DNA of 64,000 nt from Niallia endozanthoxylica (lineage in GTDB: Bacteria; Bacillota; Bacilli; Bacillales; Cytobacillaceae). This document shows positions 33,707 to 42,443 of this stretch, piece after piece. The position numbers and the translations under genes are program-made. The stretch lies in contig NZ_VYKL01000028.1 of NCBI RefSeq assembly GCF_008710145.1, positions 1 through 64,000 on the forward strand, in the 5' to 3' direction. Position 1 is the stretch's first letter, and each line of letters begins with the position of its first letter. Under the pieces are notes generated by a model, which ran no database searches, was not told the DNA's origin, and saw only the letters and a program-made list of their open reading frames with translations.

Positions 33707-34663
33707 TCACTGGTCCCCAAGCGTCGCCTGTATTCTGTCTTTTATTTCTTGCAATGCAGGGAGACCGGTCATAGCGCCTTTTTTGGTCGTAGCTAAACCT
33801 CCAGATACACTGGCAAATCGAATTACTTCGACCAGTTCCTGTTCTGTGAGCTCTGTTAAGGGTTTTACTGATTCATTAATGGAATAAAGGATTCCAGAAA
33901 CAAAAGCATCACCTGCCCCAGTTGTATCAACTACCTTGCATTCTATTGCAAGAACGCTTCCTATCTGACCTTTAAAACGGTACATACATCCATTTCCACC
34001 TAAAGTCACTAAGATAAGCGGCAAATTCGGTAATTTTGCAATCCCCTCTTCCAAATGGTCGCAGCCGGTTAAGAAAATAAGTTCTTCCTCGGAGATTTTC
34101 AAAATATCCGCTTGATTTAAGGTAGAAAGAATGGTCTCCTTTGCTTGATTCTTAGTGTCCCACAAGCCTAAACGAAGATTCGGATCGTACGATACTAGCA
34201 TACCCATTTCCTTTGCCATCTTTATAGCCTGAAGGGTAGCTGATTTAGAAGGCTCACTGATGAGTGAAATGGATCCAAAATGAAAAATTTTATAAGATTT
34301 AAATAGTAATGGATCTAATTCTTCTTTTCTTAAGAACCTGTCTGCACTCGGATTAATGTAAAAGCTAAAGTCACGTTCCCCCGAAGGCTCTAATGTGACA
34401 AACGTGACGCCTGTCCTAGCTTCATCCGTAAATGTCATGGATTCCGTATTCACTCCGTAATTGGATAACGTCTGTAATAGAAAGTGTCCCAGCACATCAT
34501 TTCCAACTTTGCCAAGGAAAGCAGCTTTCCCTCCAAGTTTCGCAATGCCGACAGAAACATTGGCTGGAGCACCTCCTGGAGCTTTTTGATAGGTTACATT
34601 TTCAGAATCAAGAGGAATAAAATCAATCAGTGCTTCTCCTATACATATGACACCATTCAACAT
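33707..34663 (-). CDS. PfkB-family sugar kinase, probably fructokinase
   Basis: This is a 318-residue ribokinase-fold enzyme. It starts with CIGEALIDFIPLDSE and the sugar-binding GGAPANVSVGIAKLGG (about 30-45), has the central DPNLRLGLWD, and ends with the PfkB signature around DTTGAGDAFVSGIL (catalytic Asp, about 248-261). This pattern is typical of bacterial fructokinases (ScrK type). GAGGTG precedes the ATG. The upstream remnant of a GH32 sucrose/levan hydrolase supports an original sucrose- or fructan-use operon that has since been damaged. Confidence 0.88.
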   Translation of the reverse strand: MLNGVICIGEALIDFIPLDSENVTYQKAPGGAPANVSVGIAKLGGKAAFLGKVGNDVLGHFLLQTLSNYGVNTESMTFTDEARTGVTFVTLEPSGERDFSFYINPSADRFLRKEELDPLLFKSYKIFHFGSISLISEPSKSATLQAIKMAKEMGMLVSYDPNLRLGLWDTKNQAKETILSTLNQADILKISEEELIFLTGCDHLEEGIAKLPNLPLILVTLGGNGCMYRFKGQIGSVLAIECKVVDTTGAGDAFVSGILYSINESVKPLTELTEQELVEVIRFASVSGGLATTKKGAMTGLPALQEIKDRIQATLGDQ

Positions 34664-34700
34664 TTGTCACCTCACTTTAAAATAATCCCATCATTCCCAC

Positions 34701-34841
34701 TTAACCAAGATTCCACTTGGTTAAGTTACATTCCGCTTCTCCACGAATGATAATCGTATCATTCTTTGGATTTGGAAAATAACGGGCAGCAAAAACTTCT
34801 TCACCGTCATTAACGAAAATTTCTAAGGAAGAATAATCCAT
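34701..34841 (-). pseudogene. C-terminal remnant of a GH32 glycosidase (sucrase/levanase type)
   Basis: The minus-strand frame from about 34841 to the TAA at 34701 encodes DYSSLEIFVNDGEEVFAARYF and then about 20 further residues. SSLEIFVNDGEEVF is the hallmark of the C-terminal beta-sandwich of GH32 invertases and levanases. Only about 46 residues of a roughly 480-residue enzyme remain. The frame continues 5' into a truncated DUF7010 gene, so a deletion joined the two. It lies just upstream of the fructokinase, as expected of a former sucrose operon. Confidence 0.8.
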
Positions 34842-35059
34842 GAAAAAAGGAAATCGATTTTCAGTATTTTAGATACAAGAAGACCAACAGGGAGAATCAT
34901 TCCAGCACCAATAAGATAAAACAATCCAAGCCATTCGATCTCTAGATTGAAAAAGCTGATTGCACCTAAGAGAAGCCAATAGACCACACCCACATAAATC
35001 ATTGTAATCCCTTTTTTCGTCCGCTTCATTAAATCAATCGTTGTTTTATCGACATTCAG
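34823..35059 (-). pseudogene. truncated DUF7010-type membrane protein fused to the GH32 remnant
   Basis: The frame encodes a basic N-terminus (LMKRTKKGITMIYVG), two membrane segments (VYWLLLGAISFF and LFYLIGAGMILPVGLLVSKI), then stops shortly after entering the GH32 remnant in another frame. The order resembles the N-terminal half of DUF7010 proteins, which are about 190 residues long. A CTG at 35059 with GGGGG 8 bases upstream could be the start; no in-frame ATG has a good ribosome site there. It is downstream of, and nearly adjoining, the HXXEE gene. Confidence 0.6.
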
Positions 35060-35079
35060 ATCATATTCCCCCTTCTTTT

Positions 35080-35619
35080 TTATGAATCTGGTAAAATTTT
35101 TACTGATAGCTGATGCCCAAACCATACAAGTGCAACACTAATCAGCCCATATGGCAGATTAATAGCCAAATCCGTAAAACTAATTATCTGTTCATCCATT
35201 AACCTGTAAAATAAGTAAAGGGAATACGGCAGCGTAACTATGATGGCACTGCCCACTCCAAGCGCATAGACGCCAAAATATAAACTTTGACCGATATGTG
35301 AAAAAATGTGAAGAAAAAAGACTGCATTGACTCCGAGAAATAATCCGTAAAAACCTTGTTCTGCCGCTAGATAGGAAGCAATGATATAGACAATGAATTG
35401 CATAAAGACTGGAATCGAAAATCTTGCGGCATTGGTTTTCGATAAATCATCAAACACTTTGACCATGTGATTAGGCACCTTAGGTCTTAACCTCACATAA
35501 TTCTTTTTGAACCAAGACTCCACAAATATGATTTCTTCAAAATCATGCAGCAGAAATGTGATGGGAAAAAGCCAAATTAATGTAGTCAGACTTATATGCG
35601 GCTGAAGCCAATCCAGCAT
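35080..35619 (-). CDS. HXXEE-domain membrane protein
   Basis: About 179 residues with five or so membrane segments. The eponymous motif LLHDFEEIIFVE (His-x-x-Glu-Glu) is near residue 25, with a histidine later in the chain (FFLHIFSHIGQSLY), suggesting a metal-dependent membrane enzyme of unknown activity. The ATG at 35619 has AAGG 8 bases upstream; a GTG at 35628 is the alternative. It overlaps no intact partner, and its former operon mate, DUF7010, is truncated. Confidence 0.78.
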   Translation of the reverse strand: MLDWLQPHISLTTLIWLFPITFLLHDFEEIIFVESWFKKNYVRLRPKVPNHMVKVFDDLSKTNAARFSIPVFMQFIVYIIASYLAAEQGFYGLFLGVNAVFFLHIFSHIGQSLYFGVYALGVGSAIIVTLPYSLYLFYRLMDEQIISFTDLAINLPYGLISVALVWFGHQLSVKILPDS

Positions 35620-35853
35620 TGCACGCACCTTCTTTTGAATAATTCAGAATTTTCTTTATAATATAAACATACAACACTAATCTTAATTTTATCTTAAGTC
35701 AACAGGACTCAATGGGTTCTTTGCTCTCATCCTTTATTAAGGTCCAACAGTCCTCTTATATCTTCGCCTTCCAATTGTAACTTCCAGGAATATTTAATGC
35801 ATATGATTGTAAGAAACCAATATAAATTTTAATAGTTTTCTATATAAAGGGGG

Positions 35854-36246
35854 ATGACAATGAGCGAAACAGCTATCCCATTTTTATCAATCATTTCCAC
35901 ATTTTCAAACAATAAAATTTATAACAGAGAAATACAAAAGGATTTAATTCAACTGATCCCGGCTTTAGAGGATTATATAAATGTCAAATTAACATCAAGA
36001 AAATTGGTTTGCAAATCATTTATCAGTCATCTGACTAGATTACTAGAACGTATTTACGTTAATGAACTTATCCAAGGCGAGCAACATTGTATAGATGCAG
36101 GAGCCCGCATTGCTTTTCATAAGCATCATAAAAACTTACAAACCATCTTTCATAACATATTCCCCGATAAAAATTTAGAACTGACCTCATATGAGATTTA
36201 TTTATTAGTACTTTATATTCTACGCTTAAAAAAGGAACTAGCATGA
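35854..36246 (+). CDS. small stand-alone PRD-like protein, copy 1
   Basis: A 130-residue helical protein. The sequence KLVCKSFISHLTRLLERIY (about residues 49-67) and the C-terminal helix ELTSYEIYLLVLYILRLKKEL resemble a PTS-regulation domain (PRD) of LicT/GlcT-type antiterminators, but no RNA-binding domain is attached. GGGGGATGAC precedes the ATG. A paralogue with almost the same upstream sequence is at 43316, there degenerate. The function is unknown; binding a partner regulator is conceivable. Confidence 0.65.
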   Translation: MTMSETAIPFLSIISTFSNNKIYNREIQKDLIQLIPALEDYINVKLTSRKLVCKSFISHLTRLLERIYVNELIQGEQHCIDAGARIAFHKHHKNLQTIFHNIFPDKNLELTSYEIYLLVLYILRLKKELA

Positions 36247-36310
36247 CTTATCTTTCATTCAAAAGCAGTTAATGTTCCCGTTGTACCTTCGAGACCAATC
36301 AACACCAGCT

Positions 36311-36463
36311 TTAATTAAATTTCCCGTCATTATCTTTTAGTAATTTATAAAGGCTGATTCCTTGGAAAATAAACCATAATGGAATAACCGTTAAACCGCC
36401 AATCCCGATACCAGCTACGACAAATGGTTGGAAGCCGATAACATTACCTAACACGGTAATCAT
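36311..36463 (-). pseudogene. tail of a membrane protein or a 50-residue membrane peptide
   Basis: The frame encodes two hydrophobic segments (ITVLGNVIGFQPFVVAGIGI, then TVIPLWFIFQGISLYKLL) and ends NDGKFN. It stays open further upstream without a start codon, into the 3' end of the TVP38-like gene. There is no good ribosome site for the internal ATG. It looks like the C-terminus of a larger membrane protein lost upstream, but a real small protein cannot be excluded. Confidence 0.4.
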
Positions 36464-36494
36464 TAAAGTAAAAAATAATGAAACCTTGTAATGA

Positions 36495-37040
36495 CTAGTT
36501 TGTTCTTTTTCTATAAAAAATGGCTAAAAGGATTATGGAGGTAATACCTAAAATAACTTTACCTTGCCAACTCCATTTTAGAATTTGTTGAACAGAGTAA
36601 GCTTCTATCAACAGTGCAGGAATTTTGCCTAAGGTACTGGCGATAGAAAAGTTTAAGATTCCCACTTTGCTGCCAGCACTTATTAGTGTAACTAAACCTG
36701 ATGGGATAAATGGAAATATTCTAAGGGCTATAATAAGCATAAATGCCTCCAGTCCTTCCGTCCCTTCTAAATTTTTTAAGTATTTATTGTTGATTGTAGT
36801 CTTTGTTTTTACTTTACGTATACCCATTCTATAAAGGAAAAAGCTTATAATAGCTCCAAAAGCTTCACCTATAATAGATATAAGAAATCCATTTCCGAAG
36901 CCAAAGAAATTGATATTAGCTGCGGTAATAAAAAAACTTGGTATGACACCTAGAATACTAATAATGACATTAATGATAATACTTAAACATACTGCGAATA
37001 ATCCACTGTTCTCCAACAATTGCATCAACGTTGTTTCCAT
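36495..37040 (-). CDS. TVP38/TMEM64 (VTT-domain) membrane protein
   Basis: A 181-residue integral membrane protein with about five hydrophobic segments. The VTT-domain pattern is visible: a first segment, GVIPSFFITAANINFFGFGNG, the loop IIGEAFGAIISFFLYRMGIRK, and RIFPFIPSGLVTLISAG. Members in Bacillus include YdjX- and YtxB-like proteins; lipid-scramblase-like roles are proposed for relatives. GGTGGT precedes the start. Monocistronic. Confidence 0.82.
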   Translation of the reverse strand: METTLMQLLENSGLFAVCLSIIINVIISILGVIPSFFITAANINFFGFGNGFLISIIGEAFGAIISFFLYRMGIRKVKTKTTINNKYLKNLEGTEGLEAFMLIIALRIFPFIPSGLVTLISAGSKVGILNFSIASTLGKIPALLIEAYSVQQILKWSWQGKVILGITSIILLAIFYRKRTN

Positions 37041-37491
37041 ATAACACCACCAATGATATTTTACTAATGATACTTTCTAGTTACCCTGTCCGATCATCCC
37101 GTACTAGAGTTTTAAATTTTTTATGATTATTAGATTTCTTCATTATTTACATCGCATCATTTATAAAGCTACTCTTATTCTTCGATAATCCTGACCGTAC
37201 AAAAAGAAAAGCCACCTGAATTGGCAGCTGAATCTTTAATTAATGCAACCCATTGAGTTTTATAAGATTATAGATTTTAACTATACTAACCAAAGATTGT
37301 TACTTTCTATCATATCTATTATCCTTTTCATGACAGCAAGACTAGATTCAATCACAAGTTTGAATCAACAGATGACCAACAACAAGAACATAAACGGCGG
37401 CAAGACTTTAATGATCACAGCTAACTAAATTCTAAAGTGAAATAGCCCTTTCCTTTTTATACAAAATTACTTTATACCAATATCGTCATGT

Positions 37492-37866
37492 TTAGGTTAA
37501 AAATTTGAGTAATGCGAACATCATGATAATGAGAAAACCGGTGCTCGCAAAAAAATAACCGTAACCCCTTAATTCCTCTTTTTTTTGTAATTTACTATAT
37601 TCTTTATAAGTAATTTCCCCCTTTGCAAACATGACTCCATTATGATCGGGTTTTACAGAATAAAGCCTGCCTTCCTTATCTTCTAGTATGACTTTAGTAA
37701 TTAGATCCTTTCCATTCCACTGATTATGTTGCTGTTGCGATTTAAGACCACCGTCTCCTGAAACATCTACTCTTACCACATTATACAATGAACTTTTTCG
37801 TATTTCTTCACTTACTAGATAAGCTTGTTGCTCAATAAAATGATTAGACACACACACAAATAACAC
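37492..37866 (-). CDS. hypothetical protein with C-terminal membrane anchor
   Basis: The 124-residue frame starts at a GTG with a weak ribosome site. It has a hydrophilic, beta-rich centre (DLITKVILEDKEGRLYSVKPD, about 54-74) and a single C-terminal membrane helix (FFASTGFLIIMMFALLKFL). The family is not recognised. The true start may be one of the closely spaced GTG codons downstream. It lies next to a decayed spoIIP gene, in a region with much gene loss. Confidence 0.45.
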   Translation of the reverse strand: MLFVCVSNHFIEQQAYLVSEEIRKSSLYNVVRVDVSGDGGLKSQQQHNQWNGKDLITKVILEDKEGRLYSVKPDHNGVMFAKGEITYKEYSKLQKKEELRGYGYFFASTGFLIIMMFALLKFLT

Positions 37867-37923
37867 CTCACAACCATTTTATTTTTAGTTATTTACGTTC
37901 CTTAAAGCTTATTATGAGATATT

Positions 37924-38115
37924 CTATGCAGAATTCCTACTAACTTCTTCTGCTTTCCAAAAATGTTCACTAAATACTTCAGCAAAGTCTTCAATCGAGC
38001 AATTAAGTTCTTCCATGTTATTTTCTACACCACCGAACTCTAGCCACATGGATGTAGTGGTTATGTCTTGATTGTAAGCACCATTTCCCTCGTCCTTACC
38101 TTTACTAAATACGCT
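37924..38115 (-). pseudogene. C-terminal remnant of spoIIP
   Basis: The minus-strand frame ending at TAG 37924 encodes KGKDEGNGAYNQD, then SMWLEFGGVENNMEEL and EDFAEVFSEHFW. This matches the end of SpoIIP, the sporulation amidase/endopeptidase, where YNQDLS and IEFGGVDNTMEE-type motifs are conserved. Only about 63 of some 300-400 residues remain, with no start. Intact spoIIP is essential for engulfment, so the functional copy must be elsewhere; this is a duplicate fragment. Confidence 0.7.
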
Positions 38116-38409
38116 TTAATTAGTATCTAAACTTTCATCAAACTTTCTAAAATCAAAAACCGTTACCTTATTAAAGGAAACGGCTTTTGATTTTAGAATT
38201 TTTTTTACCAAAGCTGGTAGAATATCTAATTCATTTCTTCGTTTGTTAATTTCTAGCTCCAAATTGGAAAGTTTTGAATCCATCCCTATAAAAAGTTTTT
38301 GCTCCTTATGAACATGCCTATGGCCTTTCATACAGAAAATCATCATCAAAGGACAAACCAATAACAGCAAATATTGTAACCATTCCAAGAATTCCATTTT
38401 CTTTATCAT
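38116..38409 (-). CDS. small DUF2933-like membrane protein
   Basis: A 97-residue protein. An N-terminal membrane segment (WLQYLLLLVCPLMMIFCM) is followed by KGHRHVHK and a charged helical tail. That pattern fits the DUF2933 family, whose members often sit near copper or heavy-metal genes. Ribosome sites are weak for both candidate ATGs (38409 and 38394). It lies downstream of the YVTN lipoprotein gene and could be cotranscribed. Confidence 0.6.
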   Translation of the reverse strand: MIKKMEFLEWLQYLLLLVCPLMMIFCMKGHRHVHKEQKLFIGMDSKLSNLELEINKRRNELDILPALVKKILKSKAVSFNKVTVFDFRKFDESLDTN

Positions 38410-38443
38410 ACGAAGAAAAGATGAAGATTTTATAGAGTTCTAA

Positions 38444-39541
38444 TTAATTCTTTTTCATAATGGTAATTCCGTTTGGTATTTCACCGACTTCGATTGTATC
38501 AATTACTTTCTTTTGTTCTATATCAATAACAGATACTGTATTCTCAAACATATTCGTTACATATAACCACTTGTTTTCAGAACTTGTCACAACTCCATGT
38601 GAACCTTCCCCTGTTTCAACCGTTGAGATTACCTTTTTTGAAGCTAATTCAACAACTGAAACTGAATTTGATGGGGACTCTTCTGTACCTTGATTCGCTA
38701 CAAATGCCAATTGATTATTAGCATCCATATAAACTTGAGCAGGTCCATTACCGACTGACACCTTTTCTACTTGATCTGTTTCTAGATCAATGATTGCAAG
38801 CATATTTTCTTCATTAAGAGTTACAACAAGTGTATTGCCATCTGATGTTATTGCTGTAGTAACCGGTGTAGACCCAACCTTTATTTTCTTTTCTTCCTTC
38901 ATTGTTTTTAAATCCAGTACACTCACAGTATCTTCACCCATATTGGCAATATAAGCCCTTTGACTATCTGCAGAAATTCTAAAACCATGTGGTCCATTTC
39001 CAGTATTAATGGTTTGAGTTATTGTAAAGCTTTCTGTATCAATAACAGAAACATTATTCTCTTCATTATTTGTGACCAAGACATATTTACCATCCTCTGT
39101 AAACACTATATGTGCCGGATGATTCCCAACCTCAACCGTTTTTAACAGTTCATTTGAATGAGTATCATAGAACAATGCTAATCCGTTCATTTCCATTGAA
39201 CCACCACCATGATCCATTTTTGGAACAACGGTCGCACCAAGGATTTCTCCATTTGGGGATACCTGAACATTATGAACCGCTCCTTCGACATTAATCTGAC
39301 CCGCTACTTCATTAGATGTTGTATCGATTTTCGAGATGCTTCCTCCCTCATTAGCAGTGAAATAATACTGAATAATTGGATTCTCCGATGATTTATCCTC
39401 CGTTGCTTCCGTTGAAGGAGGATTATCCTCTATATTATTTTTCGTTGATTTAGAGTCCTGATTTGAACCAGTACTACAACCTGCAAGAAATACTCCTAAT
39501 ATGGTAATTAATGTAACTATAGTTAATTTTAGTTTATTCAT
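38444..39541 (-). CDS. lipoprotein with YVTN-type seven-bladed beta-propeller
   Basis: A secreted lipoprotein of about 365 residues. The signal peptide ends in the lipobox LAGC (lipid-bearing Cys22), followed by a Ser/Asn/Glu-rich linker and then repeated propeller blades (KYVLVTNNEENNVSVIDTES, QRAYIANMGEDTVSVLDLKT, KWLYVTNMFENTVSVIDIEQ). Such proteins are common next to metal or redox functions, but the ligand is unknown. The start at 39541 is supported by AAAGGAGG with 9 bases spacing. Confidence 0.85.
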   Translation of the reverse strand: MNKLKLTIVTLITILGVFLAGCSTGSNQDSKSTKNNIEDNPPSTEATEDKSSENPIIQYYFTANEGGSISKIDTTSNEVAGQINVEGAVHNVQVSPNGEILGATVVPKMDHGGGSMEMNGLALFYDTHSNELLKTVEVGNHPAHIVFTEDGKYVLVTNNEENNVSVIDTESFTITQTINTGNGPHGFRISADSQRAYIANMGEDTVSVLDLKTMKEEKKIKVGSTPVTTAITSDGNTLVVTLNEENMLAIIDLETDQVEKVSVGNGPAQVYMDANNQLAFVANQGTEESPSNSVSVVELASKKVISTVETGEGSHGVVTSSENKWLYVTNMFENTVSVIDIEQKKVIDTIEVGEIPNGITIMKKN

Positions 39542-39577
39542 TTGGTGTTTCCTCCTTTTTATATTAATTCCTATCAT

Positions 39578-40138
39578 AAGGACTCAAATGAATTATTTAT
39601 GTGAGCTACTTCACATCTAAAAAAAGAAAGATTATATAGCAAAATTCTTTGAAAATCCTTAAAAACTGCATAACTTACTATTAAAATAAAATCTATTTTT
39701 TGGGGAAAATAATATCTGATTTAAGTTTTAGTTCGTTTGTCAAAACTAACTAACAAGATGTCATCGCCTCAATTGTTTCGAATGGAAACCTAAGCCTGTA
39801 CATCGTCTGTACAATGGTTGCACATCAAATTTATTCCAACAATTTTTTATACAGGGTCAAGCCGCCATTAAAGAACACCTTATATACGCACTATTCGCCG
39901 TATCTAACATTATGGAGCGAGAAATCCATTTTCATTCCTGGAAGTAATGGTAAGTATCCGGTGGCCAAAATGATAATAGGTCCCTCCTGAAAAATTAGCT
40001 ATACCTTATTGGGTATAGCTAATTTTAATGAATGGCTCATTTCCAAAATCCTTGTTCCTTATATTTTTAGTTATATCAGGTTGTTTTATATTATAATTCA
40101 GTCTAAAAGACCCAGGGAAATAGTATAAGTTACATAAT
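39578..40138. other. gene-free stretch with an open frame and a hairpin
   Basis: No intact gene. A plus-strand frame without a start codon is open from 39750 to 39947 (ends HFHSWK) and may be a decayed coding fragment or chance. An inverted repeat AAAATTAGCTATAC (39991-40004) with its complement (40012-40025) looks like a terminator stem without a strong T-tract. Confidence 0.35.
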
Positions 40139-40389
40139 CTATACCATGTCTCTAAAACTCTTACTTATGATACCTTCATCAATATCAGATAAACATATGG
40201 CTCGCCCGGCTCCTCTATTACTATCTTGTTTCAATTCAGTAAGCATCCCAAGGATATCATTCACACCACACGTACATTATCGTTAAAAGGAGTCCATAAA
40301 TGAAAAGCAAGACATAATTGTGCATTAATGACTTGGCAAGCATTTAGATAAAATTTTAAAAGACTAGAAAGAATACAATAGTCATTTGC
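40139..40389 (-). pseudogene. decayed gene of unknown family, one frameshift
   Basis: Two adjoining minus-strand frames read like one protein. The first encodes SSLLKFYLNACQVINAQLCL and then AFHLWTPFNDNVRV (40389 to about 40265). The second encodes GVNDILGMLTELKQ, then GAGRAICLSDIDEGIISKSF, and stops at 40139. A shift of frame at about 40262-40270 joins them. No start codon is seen. I do not recognise the family. The amino-acid character (Trp, Cys, GAGRA) is unlike random translation of AT-rich DNA. Confidence 0.45.
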
Positions 40390-40481
40390 CTATTCAGTAG
40401 ATAAAAGCTTAACCATGAACCTTTTATATGCAACTAATAAACAAGATTTTCACACACATTAATGAATAGGAAATATATAAA

Positions 40482-40527
40482 AATATAACACCATCCCTCT
40501 TACATTCAAGAGGGATGGTGTTATATT
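40482..40527 (-). terminator. perfect 20-bp hairpin, probable terminator of the benE-like gene
   Basis: The arms 40482-40501 and 40508-40527 are perfectly complementary with a 6-base loop, and TTTTTATA follows on the minus strand. It lies 185 bases after the stop of the BenE-like gene. Confidence 0.75.
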
Positions 40528-40711
40528 GAATAGGCATGTACTTCATGTTCTAGCGACTGTATTATTTCTAACTAATTACTATGTTCAAGTTTATTTTACT
40601 ATATCCCTATACTTTAACAATTTTTAAAAAGAGATAGTCACTATATCAATCTTCTTAAAACTTCATTTTCAGTTTATGGCAACGAACCTTGTTCTCTTTT
40701 AAATCTCCTGT

Positions 40712-41932
40712 TTAACCATTTCCCTTTAATTTCAAACTCAAATGTTCTCTCTCTAGTAAAAATGTAACCATCAAACTTCCAATAATGGCCCATAATGGAG
40801 CACTAATATTGAAGAAATTCACACCTGACATCCCAATGATTAGCGCAAAAAAGGCACCCATTTGAAATTTCGTATCGGAAAAAGCCGTTTTCAGTGAATT
40901 GATTAAAACACCTAACATGGCCAATCCGGCAATGACTGTTACGATTACACCCGGCATAGCAATAACAAATGGAACAACAATGGAGGCCAATAATCCGTAT
41001 CCTGAATAAATCACTCCATTTAAGAACCCTGCCGCATACCGAGTTTCCTTCGGCCCTGCCTCTTTTGAAGCATTAATCGCCGTTGCTGGTCCAGCGATAT
41101 TAATGGCATGGGCACCAAAGAAAGCAGCGATCACACCGATTGCTGAACCGGAGATGGCCATCGCATTATTTGGCGGATTATATCCTTGAGCCATCAACAC
41201 ACCTGATGCTTGTGCATTTTCAGAACAGATGATAAGTAATGCTAACGGAATACTAATTGATATAATGGCTTCTATACTAAATACTGGCCAAATAACCTGA
41301 GGCAGAATGAAAGAACCTCCCATATCTTGAAATTTAAACGCATCCATCAAGAAAGCCAAGGCAATCGCCACAACTAAAGCAGATAATACAGGCGGTACCT
41401 TTTTGAAAAACCGTGATGAAAGTAAAAAGGCCAGAATCGCTGAACCCGCAAGTAAGGGAGAAATCGTTATGGATGTAATCATATCAATAGCAAATCGAAT
41501 CATTACACCCACAATCATACCCATAACAATAGGAAGCGGCATCCATTTCATCAACTTGTCAATTAATCCAGATAGACCGAGTATGATGACAAGAATATTC
41601 GCTACGATATAGGCTCCAATCGCCTCATTCAATGAAAAATGGGTTAACGAGCCTGCTACTAGTACCGTTCCAGCAATGGTATAGGCACCCGTTATCGGCT
41701 GACGGTACTTTAATGCCAGGTACATACCTAAGAGCCCGCTGAAAAAGTAAACCGCGAATAACCAACTGATGGTCTGTTCATAGGTCAAGCCGCCGCTCGT
41801 CGCTGCTCCAATAACGATTAAAGCAGGGCCTGTACTTCCAAAGATGGATGCAACTACCGCTGAACTTACCGTATTAATATTGATGGTATGACGTAAATCT
41901 TTCAAATTCGTCAGAAAATGATTTTCCTTCAT
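40712..41932 (-). CDS. benE: BenE-family benzoate/proton symporter
   Basis: A 406-residue transporter with about 12 membrane segments. Family features are ASIFGSTGPALIVIGAATSG near residue 30, the GAYTIAGTVLVAG segment and the conserved AINIAGPATAINAS stretch. BenE proteins import benzoate, which fits the aromatic-degradation theme, although no benzoate dioxygenase is in the window. GGAGAAGGC precedes the ATG. It is divergent from a TetR-family gene, with several operator-like repeats between them. Confidence 0.88.
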   Translation of the reverse strand: MKENHFLTNLKDLRHTININTVSSAVVASIFGSTGPALIVIGAATSGGLTYEQTISWLFAVYFFSGLLGMYLALKYRQPITGAYTIAGTVLVAGSLTHFSLNEAIGAYIVANILVIILGLSGLIDKLMKWMPLPIVMGMIVGVMIRFAIDMITSITISPLLAGSAILAFLLSSRFFKKVPPVLSALVVAIALAFLMDAFKFQDMGGSFILPQVIWPVFSIEAIISISIPLALLIICSENAQASGVLMAQGYNPPNNAMAISGSAIGVIAAFFGAHAINIAGPATAINASKEAGPKETRYAAGFLNGVIYSGYGLLASIVVPFVIAMPGVIVTVIAGLAMLGVLINSLKTAFSDTKFQMGAFFALIIGMSGVNFFNISAPLWAIIGSLMVTFLLEREHLSLKLKGNG

Positions 41933-42154
41933 AGCTGCCTTCTCCTCTACCCTATCTTTCTTATATATTTCAAGTTTCGTTTATTAATTTAAAATATTCG
42001 GACATGCAAGTTTATTGTGATATAAGGCTGTCTGGTTTTATATTACCCCTAAAACTGCTGTACAGTGCAAAAAAACATTTTCGAAACGATACGTTCTGTT
42101 TTATATTTAATATTATAATTCAATCAGGAAATTTTGCAATAATAATATTTTCAT

Positions 42155-42182
42155 TGCGTTAATAGTGAAAAAGGTTAACGCA
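42155..42182. promoter_or_regulatory. inverted repeat in the benE/tetR intergenic region
   Basis: TGCGTTAA (42155-42162) and TTAACGCA (42175-42182) form an 8-base inverted repeat with a 12-base spacer, between the divergent genes. Confidence 0.35.
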
Positions 42183-42230
42183 TTTCCACGGGAGGTCCCT
42201 TTCCAGATTCTTTAGAATAGGGATGATTTC

Positions 42231-42251
42231 GAACATTGCTGAACAGTGTTC
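42231..42251. promoter_or_regulatory. candidate TetR operator
   Basis: GAACATTGCTGAACAGTGTTC is written here only as its half-sites: GAACA..TG and CA..TGTTC form a 21-base imperfect palindrome. It lies between the divergent benE-like and tetR-type genes, and TGTTCT/AGAACA words recur nearby (about 42315 and 42362). Confidence 0.5.
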
Positions 42252-42443
42252 TTTCCTTCTGAAAAACAAATTCTTTTTCTCTTTTATCCGTCTCCCTTTC
42301 ATTATTATTAAAGCTGTTCTATTATTGAGGTATACAAGACAATAGATGATTCAAAACCCTAGAACAGTCATGCTTTCGCATCGGCGTTCATTATATATCA
42401 TGGTGAACAACCTGAGTTATATCCAAATAAGTGAGGTATATGA

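Noticed and set aside
37243..37428. 61-residue plus-strand frame
   Set aside because: AT-rich region without a ribosome site; composition is typical of chance translation.
39750..39947. Open plus-strand frame ending HFHSWK
   Set aside because: There is no start codon and no recognised family; it could be a relic but is too short to support.
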